Source: an uncultured Ferrovibrio sp.
GTDB lineage: Bacteria > Pseudomonadota > Alphaproteobacteria > Ferrovibrionales > Ferrovibrionaceae
Reading direction: 5' to 3'
DNA: 64,000 nucleotides
Assembly (NCBI RefSeq): GCF_937960835.1
Contig: NZ_CALGPC010000009.1
Coordinates: 1-64,000 of the forward strand
Part shown: one piece after another, positions 19,690-28,133 of the stretch
How the letters are laid out: each line of letters begins with the position of its first letter
Position numbering within the stretch: position 1 is the first letter of the stretch
Position numbers and translations under genes: made by a program
Notes under the pieces: generated by a model
What the model saw: only the letters and a program-made list of their open reading frames with translations
What the model was told of the DNA's origin: nothing
Database searches by the model: none

Positions 19690-20793
19690 CTAGCCGCCTT
19701 CCGTCTCTGCCTCGGGCTCGTAACGGGCATCCATGCCGTCCTTGAGCCGCATCACATAAGAAATCACCCCTGCCACGGCGCGATAATGCTCGACCGGAAT
19801 GGATTCATCCAGATCGACCTTATAAAGCGCACGCGCCAGTGGCGGGTTTTCGACAATCGGAACCTCATGTTCCTTGGCAATCTCGCGGATGCGCAGCGCC
19901 AGCACATCGACGCCTTTGGCGACGACGACCGGAGCCTGCATCTTGTCGGGATCGTATTTCAGCGCCACGGCGTAGTGGGTCGGGTTGGTGATGACCACGC
20001 TGGCCTCGGGCACCGAGGCCATCATGCGGCGGCGGACACGCTGCATGCGGATCTGGCGCAGGCGTGCCTTGATGATCGGATCGCCTTCCTGTTCCTTGAA
20101 CTCCTCTTTGACCTCCTGCCGGGTCATGCGGAGATTCTTCATGTAGGTGAAACGCTGGTACAGGTAGTCGACCACTGCGACGACGAACATGATGCCGACC
20201 AGAACGCCGATCAGCTTCACCAGCATCTGCGCCACCAGCGAAAGCAGCACGGAAACGTCCAGCGCGACGATGGTTTCGAGCGAATCCAGCTCGGGCAGCA
20301 GGATGGCGGCGAGGATCGCGCCGATGGCACTGATCTTGATGATGTTCTTGACGAACTCGACGGCGCTCTGCACCGAGAACATGCGCTTCAGGCCGGCAAT
20401 CGGCGACAGCTTGGAGAATTTCGGCTTGATGCGCTCGACCGTGAAACGCGGCGGATTCTGAATGACGCTGGAAGCCAGACCGAAGAGCAGGAACAGGCCG
20501 AGCACCGGCAACAGGCCCCTGCCGACGCCGAAGAACAGGTCGATGGCGACCTGAGACAGGTGGCTGGCGTCGATCGGAATCAGATGCGGCTGCTCAAGGA
20601 AAACGCGGGTGGAGCTGATGAAGTTGCTGGACAGCGTGCCCGACAGCATCCACATGGCGATCGCCGCCGCGAGGAAAGCGAACCAATGGCCGATTTCCTG
20701 GGACTTGGCAATGTTGCCTTTTTCCTCGGCATCCTTGAGCCTTTTGTGTGTCGGCTCTTCTGTTTTGGAATCCGGATCGGCGTCTTCGGCCAT
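19690..20793 (-). CDS. flhB: Flagellar export apparatus protein FlhB
   Basis: A 367-residue inner-membrane switch protein of the flagellar type III export gate. Starts with the family motif TEEPTHKRLKDAEEKG, then four membrane segments (to about residue 215). The cytoplasmic autocleavage site NPTH is at residues 270-273, followed by YAVALKYD. The AELLPHL-like tail is replaced by YEPEAETEGG. It sits between fliR and cckA with gaps under 10 bases, hence one operon. Confidence 0.97.
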   Translation of the reverse strand: MAEDADPDSKTEEPTHKRLKDAEEKGNIAKSQEIGHWFAFLAAAIAMWMLSGTLSSNFISSTRVFLEQPHLIPIDASHLSQVAIDLFFGVGRGLLPVLGLFLLFGLASSVIQNPPRFTVERIKPKFSKLSPIAGLKRMFSVQSAVEFVKNIIKISAIGAILAAILLPELDSLETIVALDVSVLLSLVAQMLVKLIGVLVGIMFVVAVVDYLYQRFTYMKNLRMTRQEVKEEFKEQEGDPIIKARLRQIRMQRVRRRMMASVPEASVVITNPTHYAVALKYDPDKMQAPVVVAKGVDVLALRIREIAKEHEVPIVENPPLARALYKVDLDESIPVEHYRAVAGVISYVMRLKDGMDARYEPEAETEGG

Positions 20794-20801
20794 GCCTCAC
20801 C

Positions 20802-21566
20802 TCAACGCGGCACGAGGAACTGCGACATCTGCTCCTCGTACCGACCGGTAAACAACACGCCTATGGCGCCCAGCGACAATCCCAGCATCACCAACGCGAA
20901 AGCGATCGTCGGCGCCTGCATGACGAAGAAGATCTGCAATGTCGGCATCAGACGATTGAGCAATCCGAGCGCGACGTTGAAAACGATGCCATAGACGATG
21001 AACGGTGCCGCCAGCTTGAGCCCCAACGCAAAGCTTCCAGCCACCATCTGGGTGGCAAGCTGGGCGAAATCGCCGAAGGATGGCGCCTGAGCCGGGGGAA
21101 ACAGCCGGTAGCTGTCGTAAGCCGCCTGCAGGCCCAGCATATGCAGGTCCGTTACAAAAATCAGTGCCATCCCCATCGAAACCAGGGCGCTGGATATCAG
21201 CGCGCTTTGCGATCCCTGGTTCGGGTCGAAGAAGATGGCGGAAGCCAAGCCCGCCTGCATCGCAATCACGGTGCCAGCAACATGCAGGGCGGAAATCGCC
21301 AGGCGCGCCATCAGGCCAAGCGCCAGTCCGAAACCGACCTCGGTGACGACCAGAAACGCCATATGGAAGGGCTCGGCCGGCATCGGCGGCAGGGAGGGTC
21401 CGAGGACCGGCACGGTCAAGCCGGAAGTCAGCAAGGCGATGGCAAGCCGCGCACGCGACGATACCGAGCTTTCGCCGATGCCGGGCAGGATCATTATGGC
21501 GGCGCCAAGCCGGCAAAAGATCAGGATAAAGGCGTAGACATTGCCGGCGACGATGTCCTGGAGCAC
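20802..21566 (-). CDS. fliR: Flagellar export gate protein FliR
   Basis: A 254-residue polytopic membrane protein with about six hydrophobic segments, part of the FliPQR gate complex. The sequence RLGAAIMILPGIGE near the N terminus and LALGLMARLAISALHVAG in the middle are typical. It lies between fliQ (gap 12 bases) and flhB (gap 8), the usual gene order. Start MLQDIVAGNVYAF at 21566. Confidence 0.95.
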   Translation of the reverse strand: MLQDIVAGNVYAFILIFCRLGAAIMILPGIGESSVSSRARLAIALLTSGLTVPVLGPSLPPMPAEPFHMAFLVVTEVGFGLALGLMARLAISALHVAGTVIAMQAGLASAIFFDPNQGSQSALISSALVSMGMALIFVTDLHMLGLQAAYDSYRLFPPAQAPSFGDFAQLATQMVAGSFALGLKLAAPFIVYGIVFNVALGLLNRLMPTLQIFFVMQAPTIAFALVMLGLSLGAIGVLFTGRYEEQMSQFLVPR

Positions 21567-21578
21567 CGCCCTGCCCCG

Positions 21579-21845
21579 CTACTGCAAACCGGCGATGCGC
21601 TGGGCCAACTGTTCCATGAAGGCGATCATCGTGGTGATCATGAACGGCATGGCCACAATCAGGGTTCCGAAGATGGCAAGGATCTTCGGCACGAAGGTGA
21701 GCGTCGGCTCCTGCAATTGCGTGAGCGCCTGGATGAGCGAGATCGCGAGGCCGACCGCGAGGCTGACCAGCATCGCCGGGCCCGCTATCTTCAGCAGAAC
21801 CCAAATGCCATCCCGCATAACATCTGTGACTTCGACGGCTGTCAT
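21579..21845 (-). CDS. fliQ: Flagellar export gate protein FliQ
   Basis: An 88-residue protein with two membrane helices (GIWVLLKIAGPAMLVSLAVG and TLIVAMPFMITTMIAFM) and the conserved LIQALTQLQEPTLTFVPKI stretch between them. Length and order (fliE-fliQ-fliR-flhB) match the family. It forms part of the export channel in the basal-body MS ring. Confidence 0.95.
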   Translation of the reverse strand: MTAVEVTDVMRDGIWVLLKIAGPAMLVSLAVGLAISLIQALTQLQEPTLTFVPKILAIFGTLIVAMPFMITTMIAFMEQLAQRIAGLQ

Positions 21846-21894
21846 CGATTCGCTCTCCGCCGTCGATAATAGCGTATTGACCGGCCATGCCCAA

Positions 21895-22191
21895 TCAGAT
21901 GGGCATGCGCATAATTTCCTGATACGCGGAGATCACCCGGTCACGGATCGTAACGACGGTATCAAGTGCCATTTCGGCATTGGTCACCGCAGTGACCACG
22001 TCGGTGACATCGGCCTTCCCAGCTACTGCCGCGGCGGAAACCGCTTCCGACTGGCGAGCCGCATCCACCGTATTCTGCAGGGCTTCCTGCAGCATGGTGC
22101 CAAATCCCTCGGCCGCCTTCGGCTTGGCGGCCTCGGCGCCGGGCATGCCGGCCATGCCCTGAAGCGGATTTCCAATGCGCAAATCGGCCAT
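21895..22191 (-). CDS. fliE: Flagellar hook-basal body protein FliE
   Basis: A 98-residue rod/MS-ring junction protein. The C-terminal part ADVTDVVTAVTNAEMALDTV, then VRDRVISAYQEIMRMPI, is the FliE signature. No signal peptide, as expected for a protein exported by the flagellar apparatus. It follows flgC after 17 bases. Confidence 0.94.
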   Translation of the reverse strand: MADLRIGNPLQGMAGMPGAEAAKPKAAEGFGTMLQEALQNTVDAARQSEAVSAAAVAGKADVTDVVTAVTNAEMALDTVVTIRDRVISAYQEIMRMPI

Positions 22192-22208
22192 AACCTATCC
22201 TCTTGCCG

Positions 22209-22619
22209 TCAGTTCCGCAGCAGGTCGATCGTACGGGTGATCATCTGCTTCGCCGTATCCACCACGTTCAGGTTGGCTTCGTAGGTCCGCTGCGCTTCCC
22301 GCATGTCGGCCATCTCGATGACCGACTTCACGTTCGGCATCTTCACATAGCCGTCGGCATTGGCCGCAGGATGGCCCGGATCGTATTTCAGCTCGAAATC
22401 GGACCGGTCGTAGGTTGGCTTCTGCGCCCGCACCAGATTGGCGCCGGTGGCGCGGTCCAGCTCGGACTTGAAGCTGACCACCTTGCGGCGATACGGGTCG
22501 CCGCCGGGGGTTTTCGCCAGCGAGTCGGCATTGGCGAGATTTTCGGAGATGACGCGAAGACGGTCGCCCTGGGCACGCATGCCCGCGGCCGAAATCTTCA
22601 TCGCGTTCTTCAATTCCAT
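22209..22619 (-). CDS. flgC: Flagellar basal-body rod protein FlgC
   Basis: A 136-residue proximal rod protein. Rod/hook-family N-terminal motif: SAAGMRAQGDRLRVISENLANADS; C-terminal motif: ADMREAQRTYEANLNVVDTAK, ending in DLLRN. It is downstream of flgB (gap 28) and upstream of fliE. Confidence 0.96.
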   Translation of the reverse strand: MELKNAMKISAAGMRAQGDRLRVISENLANADSLAKTPGGDPYRRKVVSFKSELDRATGANLVRAQKPTYDRSDFELKYDPGHPAANADGYVKMPNVKSVIEMADMREAQRTYEANLNVVDTAKQMITRTIDLLRN

Positions 22620-22647
22620 AACCTGCCTCCGTTACCCACCTGCAACC

Positions 22648-23070
22648 TTAACCGCCCTGCCGGCTGCCCAGCGCCTTGCGGAGCATGGTCACCTGCTTAC
22701 GGTAAAGATTGGTCATCAAACTGTGATCGCCCTGGGTTTCGGCGACATTCATCATCTGCTGTTCGAGGTTGACGGCGTTGCCGTTCGGCGCCGTCTCGTA
22801 GGCCTCGGCGCTGCGTACGACCTTCCAATGATCGTTCTGGCGACCACCAAGGCCACGCAGATGCCCTGGCTCGGTCACCCGGGCGGTCAGGCCAAGCTGG
22901 CTGCCAGAGCCCCGGACCAGTTCGCCAAAGCTTACCTGCTTGAGATCCTTGGGCTTATAGCCCGGGGTATCGGCATTGGCGATGTTCTCGGCCAGCACGC
23001 GCTGCCGCTCGCCCAGCCAGTCCATGCGCTGGGTGATTGCCTTCAGCAAGCCGATACGGTTGAGATCCAT
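22648..23070 (-). CDS. flgB: Flagellar basal-body rod protein FlgB
   Basis: A 140-residue proximal rod protein with the rod-family motif RVLAENIANADTPGYKPKDL near the N terminus and a C-terminal helix region EQQMMNVAETQGDHSLMTNL. Several in-frame starts exist (23124, 23076, 23070); MDLNRIGLLKAITQ at 23070 has AGGG 8 bases upstream and matches the usual length. First gene of the flgB-flgC-fliE-fliQ-fliR-flhB-cckA operon. A 9-bp hairpin (23095-23120) and a weak sigma-54-like site (23145-23162) precede it. Confidence 0.95.
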   Translation of the reverse strand: MDLNRIGLLKAITQRMDWLGERQRVLAENIANADTPGYKPKDLKQVSFGELVRGSGSQLGLTARVTEPGHLRGLGGRQNDHWKVVRSAEAYETAPNGNAVNLEQQMMNVAETQGDHSLMTNLYRKQVTMLRKALGSRQGG

Positions 23071-23094
23071 GCCCATGCCCTGCCCGCCTGCCTC

Positions 23095-23120
23095 CAAGGC
23101 TCCAGACCTTTGGAGCCTTG
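23095..23120 (-). repeat. Inverted repeat in the flgB leader
   Basis: Perfect 9-bp arms CAAGGCTCC and GGAGCCTTG around an 8-base loop, 25 bases upstream of the flgB ATG at 23070. It could form an mRNA hairpin next to the ribosome-binding region or be a protein-binding palindrome. It lacks a T run. Confidence 0.5.
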
Positions 23121-23144
23121 CCATCGCGGGCCTTTACCAGTGGC

Positions 23145-23162
23145 TCGCAGATTGGCCCCCAG
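23145..23162 (-). promoter_or_regulatory. Weak sigma-54-like promoter for flgB
   Basis: On the minus strand CTGG-N10-GC (CTGGGGGCCAATCTGCGA) has the GG/GC spacing of -24/-12 promoters, but it lacks CAC and the full TTGC. Position about 75 bases upstream of flgB is suitable. Low confidence. Confidence 0.3.
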
Positions 23163-23225
23163 CCGTAAAGATTCGGTTAACCCGGGAGCGTGGTAGGATG
23201 CCCCGAACCGGATTTTAAGCCCGCC

Positions 23226-23537
23226 ATGACCCGACCGACCGCCCCCAAACCGCCGCGCCAGAAGGCCGTGGCCCTACGCTACGACCCCGAGCGGGAGGAA
23301 GCGCCCCGCATCGTCGCCGGCGGCGAGGGTTTCATTGCCGAGCAGATCATCCGCATCGCCCTGGATCATGGCATCACCATCCGCCAGGACGCTGACCTGA
23401 TCGAGATTCTGGACAAGCTCGAGATCGATGCCCTCATCCCGCTGGAAGCCTTTGCCGCGGTTGCCGAAATCCTCAGCTACATCTATCGCACGCAAGGCGA
23501 TGCGCCGGCCGGGCTGGAGAAATCCAATCCAGCTTGA
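23226..23537 (+). CDS. FhlB-like protein (FlhB C-terminal domain homologue)
   Basis: A 103-residue soluble protein matching the cytoplasmic domain of FlhB after its cleavage site: KAVALRYDPEREEAPRIVA and later DADLIEILDKLEIDALIPLE align with AVALKYD and the downstream helices of FlhB at 19690-20793. The NPTH autocleavage motif and all membrane helices are missing. Such FhlB proteins can partly substitute for the FlhB C-terminal domain in export switching. Start ATG at 23226; it is divergent from flgB and precedes fliO. Confidence 0.85.
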   Translation: MTRPTAPKPPRQKAVALRYDPEREEAPRIVAGGEGFIAEQIIRIALDHGITIRQDADLIEILDKLEIDALIPLEAFAAVAEILSYIYRTQGDAPAGLEKSNPA

Positions 23538-23579
23538 CCCGACTCGGAGACGGCCACCAAAGTGGCGCATCCATAGGCA

Positions 23580-23927
23580 TTGAGCATGAACGACATCGAT
23601 TATTCCCAGATCGCCTTGGCCTTTGGCGGCCTCCTGGTTCTGCTCGGCCTGTTCTATTACGCCATGCGGGTGCTGAGCGGCTCGGGCCGCTTCGGCAAAT
23701 GGCGGCAGGGCCAGCGGATCGGCGTCGTCGAAATGGCGCCGGTCGACGGATCGCGCCGCCTGGTGCTGGTGCGGCGCGACGATACCGAGCATCTGCTGCT
23801 GCTCAGCGGCGAGGGCGATCTGGTGATCGAGAGCGGCATTCCCGTCGAGCGGCGCGAGGCATTGGAGCCAGAATCCGGCGGCAGCTGGCCCAGCTTTCGT
23901 ATACCGGGGCGCGATCGTGACGGGTAA
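23580..23927 (+). CDS. fliO: Flagellar biosynthesis protein FliO
   Basis: A 115-residue protein with one N-terminal membrane helix (QIALAFGGLLVLLGLFYYAM) and a small cytoplasmic SH3-like part with IGVVEMAPVDGSRRLVLVRR, typical of FliO. It assists assembly of FliP rings. Start is ATG 23580 or 23586. Its stop lies immediately before fliP. Confidence 0.9.
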   Translation: MSMNDIDYSQIALAFGGLLVLLGLFYYAMRVLSGSGRFGKWRQGQRIGVVEMAPVDGSRRLVLVRRDDTEHLLLLSGEGDLVIESGIPVERREALEPESGGSWPSFRIPGRDRDG

Positions 23928-23928
23928 T

Positions 23929-24672
23929 ATGATGGTTCGCTATTTCGCCGCCGCCGCGCTCGGCCTTCTGCTGCTGGCGGCGCCTGAAGCCTTTGCGCAA
24001 TCGGTCACCATCGATCTGGGCGAAGGCGGCGGCACGCTGACCGGCCGCGTCATCCAGCTCATCGCACTCACCACTGTCCTGGCGCTGGCACCCTCGATCC
24101 TGATCGTCATCACCAGCTTCGTGCGCATCGTGGTCGTGCTGTCGATCCTGCGCAGCGCCATGGGTACGCAGACCACGCCGCCGAACAGCGTGCTGATCAG
24201 CCTCGCCCTGTTTCTGACATTCTTCATCATGCAACCCGCGCTGGAGCGGGCCTATAACGACGGCATCCAGCCGCTGATCCAGGAAAGCATCGACGAAAGC
24301 ACGGCCTTCGACCGCGCCATGGCGCCGTTCCACGAATTCATGCGCGGTCAGGTGCGCGACAAGGACCTGGCGCTGTTTGCCGGCTTTGCCAATGTGCCGC
24401 CGCCGGAGACGCCGGAAGCGATCCCGCTGCGCATCCTGGTGCCCGCCTTCATGATCAGCGAACTGAAGCGCGCCTTCGAGATCGGCTTCCTGCTGTTTCT
24501 GCCTTTCATCGTTGTCGACATGGTGGTGGCGTCGGTGCTGATGTCGATGGGCATGATGATGCTGCCGCCCGTGATCATCTCACTGCCGTTCAAGCTGATC
24601 TTCTTCGTGCTGGTGGACGGCTGGAATCTCGTCTGCGCCGCGCTCGTCGAGAGCTTCCTCGGCGCCCGCTGA
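23929..24672 (+). CDS. fliP: Flagellar export gate protein FliP
   Basis: A 247-residue membrane protein beginning MMVRYFAAAALGLLLLAAPE, a cleavable signal peptide as is usual for FliP. Conserved segments: LALAPSILIVITSFVRIVVV, SALMGTQTTPPNSVL-like LRSAMGTQTTPPNSVL, and PAFMISELKRAFEIGF with FLPFIVVDMVVASVLMSMGM. A GTG at 23917 overlapping fliO is an alternative start; the ATG at 23929 follows the fliO TAA directly. Convergent with the TPR gene. Confidence 0.96.
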   Translation: MMVRYFAAAALGLLLLAAPEAFAQSVTIDLGEGGGTLTGRVIQLIALTTVLALAPSILIVITSFVRIVVVLSILRSAMGTQTTPPNSVLISLALFLTFFIMQPALERAYNDGIQPLIQESIDESTAFDRAMAPFHEFMRGQVRDKDLALFAGFANVPPPETPEAIPLRILVPAFMISELKRAFEIGFLLFLPFIVVDMVVASVLMSMGMMMLPPVIISLPFKLIFFVLVDGWNLVCAALVESFLGAR

Positions 24673-24678
24673 TACCGC

Positions 24679-27600
24679 CTAGTTGATCGCACTCAGGCCG
24701 CCGCGGGCCACACGCTCGCGATACTGGCTCATGAAGGCTTCGTACTGCCCGATCTGCGCGATGGCCGCCGCCATTTCGCGCGGATCGCCCGCACCACGCT
24801 CAACCGTGCTGGCGACAGCAGTAAAAGTCGCCGCATCTGGCGTATCGCGGAAGGCCGCCTCGTATTTGCGCCGCAGATCGGTGAGCGCCGCAGCATCGTT
24901 GCTGAGCGAGTAAGCCACCGCGAGCTGCAGGATCAGCTTGCGTTCATCTGCGCTCAAAGGCGCCGGATCAGCATGGCGGTCGCCGATCAGCTGCCCCACC
25001 GTACGTGCGAAAGCAACCCAGTCCTTGGCGCGCCAATGCAGATCCGCGCGCAATCTTTGCGCTTCCCTGCCCTGCATCTGGCCAAGCAGGTTCTGCGCCT
25101 CGGCAAAACGGTCGAGATCGCCAAGCGCACGCGCTTCCAGCAGCCGGCGCTCCAGCGCAATGCCGGGGCTTAGGTTGGCCGCTTGCGTGTTCTGCAAGGA
25201 TTTCAGCGCCGCATCCGGATTGCGGTCCAGCAGATAGACGACAGCAAGACGCGCGCCGGCTCTCGCCCGCTCTTCGCCGCGCAGGCGGTAGGTGATCTGA
25301 TGCTCCAGCAGCTCGGCTGCGCGATTGAGCAGATCGACCGAAACCAGCCGGTCGGCCAGCTTGCCGATGATCTCGTCGCCCTCCGGTCCCGGCGGCGTCA
25401 ATTCGCGATAATCGTAATAAAGTGCCAGTGCCGACAGCGGCGGCAGCGCCTGAGCGCCGCCATCGAGGAAGAGTTTGGCGAATTCGTCGCTCATCTGCTT
25501 GGTCAGCAGCGGCACTTCCGGCGATTTCGGGAAGTATTTGACGATCTGCCGGAAGGTGGTGATGCCGCCGCGCAGATCGCCGATGGAGAATTGCAGCTCG
25601 CCCAGGCGGCGCAGCAGATTGAATTCATATGGCCCGCCGCGCCAGGCAAAGCGCAACTGCTCCAGTCGCTCAATCGCCTGCTCGTTGTTGATCAGCTTGC
25701 GCGAGAGCAGAAGTTCGGTCTTGGCGAACTCAGCCAGGGCACGAGCGCGGCGATCGCCGCTGGCCGATGCCAGATCAAAATAACGGATGGCATCCTCTGG
25801 CCGGTTGGTTGCGTTGGCCAGAACGCCACGGACATAGTTACCCTCGGCCGCCTGCGCCCGCGTCAGTGTGTCTCCGCTCAGGGCGCGCAGCTCTTCCGTC
25901 GCCGCGGCAATATCGCCACCGGCCAGCCAGGCGCGTGCCATGGTCAAGCGGATGGGCGCTCGCAAATCCGGAGGGAACTTGGCAACCGCCGCTCCAGCCA
26001 AGGAGAAAGCGCGCCGCGCCGCCGGCCAATCGTCGCGTTCGGCAGCCAGCATGCCGCGATACGCGAGGATGTCGGGGTCATCGTCAAAGACCTTGGAATC
26101 GAGATCAGTGGCGGCTTCCGCCAGGCGACCCATGCGCAGATTGGCGATGCCGCGGAGCGCTCGATAAAGCTTGTCACGCTCCAGATCAGGCTGCTCGGCC
26201 CGCGCCTTGGCCAGCGTGCCCAACGTCTCAGGCTGCATGTCATTGGCGGCATAGAACTGCGCCAGCGCCAATCGTGCCGCCTGACGCTGGCCCGGTGAGG
26301 CCTGGGCGACGCGCCGCAGCAGGTTTTCCTCCTGCTCGCGATAGTTCTCGCCCTCGACTTTGCGCCACTCGTCGAATTGCAGAATCTCGGTCACGCCGCT
26401 GCGCGGATCGGCGCCGCGTGGCGCCGACAGCGACAGACCGTTGGGCGTGCCGATCTCCACCCCGCGCGGGAAGCGACGGACATCCAGATTGTCGGCATGC
26501 GGCTCAATGGCGAAGCCCTGGAAGCTTGGCAGCACGCTGAGTTCGATGAAATCACGCCGTCCCGGGACGCCACCATTGGCCCCGGCAAAAGGAACCACCG
26601 TGATCAGGTCGCCGGTATCGGGATCGGGAATCTGCAGATGCGGCGCCGGATCGTTAGCCGCGAAGAACAGTTTGGCGCCGCCATCGGCATCGAGTTGCCG
26701 GCGAACATCGACTTCCGGCGGCCCGCTGCGCTGCATCGGCTCCGCCTCGTCCGCGGCGCCGTCCTTAGGCAATAGCTGGTCGGGCTGGATGGTGTTGATG
26801 CCGATCTGCCATCCGGTATTGCGGCGCGTGAAGGTCGCCGTCGTGCCGCTCGGAACAGCCAAGCGCAGAACCGTTACCCCCGGCACCGGCAGTTGTTCGA
26901 TGCCGTTGATCGCGCCACTCCAGTCCCGCGTGGTGATGGGACGCAGATCGACACTCGCGGCCCGGTCAAAGACCAGCCATAGAGCGCCGTTGCGCATGAA
27001 GGCTGCGGCGGCCACGGGCCGGGTCCAGGGGAAATTCAGCAAAGGTCCGGTGCGGCTGGAATCGACGCCCGGCACCAGCGGCTCGCCCGTGATCGGCCCG
27101 GTCGGCGGCGCGGGCATGAAGGTTCCCAGCGGCGCGGTTTCCACCGGCGTGGTCGGTGCGGCAGCGGGAACGCCGGCCTGCGGCGTCCGCGCAATTGTTG
27201 GCGGCAGGGTTACGGTCTGTTGCGATGGTTGCGGCGTGGGCTGCTTTGCCGCCTCTGGCTTGGCAGTCTCTGACTTTGGCGCCTCAGGCTTTGCCGGGGG
27301 CTGGGCGCTGGGCTGCGGCTTGGGGGCTTCAGCGGTCTTGGCTGGTGCCGGTGCGGGTTGATTGGCCGCAGTCTGATTGGCTGGCGGCGCGGCCGGCTTC
27401 TTCTCCGCCGTCGTGGCTTCGGCCGGCTGCGAGACGTCGAGCACAATCTTGGCGCCATCGCGCCACGACTTCACCGTCGCGCCTTCAGGAATGTCGAAGC
27501 TGACAACGCTGGAGCCGTTCTCGATACGGGTGGCCAGATTGGCGATGCCGCGCGGCGGGAATTTTGGCAGCCGACCCAAATCCACCGGTGTTGCCCGCTC

Positions 27601-28020
27601 GAAGCGTACCGTGGCGCTTTTGGCCTCGGTGACGACGTTGAAGTCGATGCGTTCCGGCCAGTCGAATACCAGCCGGGTATAGGTCGGATGTTCACCCGCG
27701 CGCAGACGAACCGGCGCCGCCGGATCGGCAGCCGGATTCAGAACGGGACGGGCTGGCTGGGCAGCGGCAGGTGCCGGTGATTGAGAGGCCGATGGCTGCG
27801 GCGCAGGCGTTTGCAGCAGCGGCGTTTGCGGAGTGGGCGCACCGTCGCTACCAGCACCGAGCGGCGGCGTATTGGCCTGCGGCACCGGCTGGGCATGGCC
27901 AAGCGGCGGCGACAGCCCCAGCATTCCGGCCAAAGCCAGGCCGGCCAGGCCGGTACTCAGGCCGGTGCGGCGGAGGCGCCTTGTGGCTGCCGTCCTAGGC
28001 GGTGTGCGGCTGTCTGTCAT
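24679..28020 (-). CDS. Large exported AMIN-like/TPR protein in the flagellar cluster
   Basis: A 1113-residue protein. The N terminus has an Arg-rich stretch and a hydrophobic core (TGLAGLALAGMLGLSPPLGHA), a signal peptide. A Pro/Ala-rich segment (45-95) leads to an AMIN-like beta domain (about 103-200: HPTYTRLVFDWPERIDFNVV). A second long Pro/Lys/Ala linker (205-330) and another beta region follow. The C-terminal half (about 550-1100) consists of helical TPR-type repeats (IRLTMARAWLAGGDIAAATE, YEFNLLRRLGELQFSIGDLR). Probably a periplasmic scaffold. It lies downstream of a receiver protein and a DUF1217 protein within the flagellar cluster, suggesting a motility role such as motor or stator support, but the function is unknown. 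Confidence 0.8.
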   Translation of the reverse strand: MTDSRTPPRTAATRRLRRTGLSTGLAGLALAGMLGLSPPLGHAQPVPQANTPPLGAGSDGAPTPQTPLLQTPAPQPSASQSPAPAAAQPARPVLNPAADPAAPVRLRAGEHPTYTRLVFDWPERIDFNVVTEAKSATVRFERATPVDLGRLPKFPPRGIANLATRIENGSSVVSFDIPEGATVKSWRDGAKIVLDVSQPAEATTAEKKPAAPPANQTAANQPAPAPAKTAEAPKPQPSAQPPAKPEAPKSETAKPEAAKQPTPQPSQQTVTLPPTIARTPQAGVPAAAPTTPVETAPLGTFMPAPPTGPITGEPLVPGVDSSRTGPLLNFPWTRPVAAAAFMRNGALWLVFDRAASVDLRPITTRDWSGAINGIEQLPVPGVTVLRLAVPSGTTATFTRRNTGWQIGINTIQPDQLLPKDGAADEAEPMQRSGPPEVDVRRQLDADGGAKLFFAANDPAPHLQIPDPDTGDLITVVPFAGANGGVPGRRDFIELSVLPSFQGFAIEPHADNLDVRRFPRGVEIGTPNGLSLSAPRGADPRSGVTEILQFDEWRKVEGENYREQEENLLRRVAQASPGQRQAARLALAQFYAANDMQPETLGTLAKARAEQPDLERDKLYRALRGIANLRMGRLAEAATDLDSKVFDDDPDILAYRGMLAAERDDWPAARRAFSLAGAAVAKFPPDLRAPIRLTMARAWLAGGDIAAATEELRALSGDTLTRAQAAEGNYVRGVLANATNRPEDAIRYFDLASASGDRRARALAEFAKTELLLSRKLINNEQAIERLEQLRFAWRGGPYEFNLLRRLGELQFSIGDLRGGITTFRQIVKYFPKSPEVPLLTKQMSDEFAKLFLDGGAQALPPLSALALYYDYRELTPPGPEGDEIIGKLADRLVSVDLLNRAAELLEHQITYRLRGEERARAGARLAVVYLLDRNPDAALKSLQNTQAANLSPGIALERRLLEARALGDLDRFAEAQNLLGQMQGREAQRLRADLHWRAKDWVAFARTVGQLIGDRHADPAPLSADERKLILQLAVAYSLSNDAAALTDLRRKYEAAFRDTPDAATFTAVASTVERGAGDPREMAAAIAQIGQYEAFMSQYRERVARGGLSAIN

Positions 28021-28133
28021 ACTCCCTGCTGCTCAACTGTCGGAATCGCGCCGCCACAGTACATCCTCAGGCACGATTATAGGAGTGTGGCAGGATAACG
28101 CGATATGGTTAAAAGACTGTTTTTCGGGCCGAA

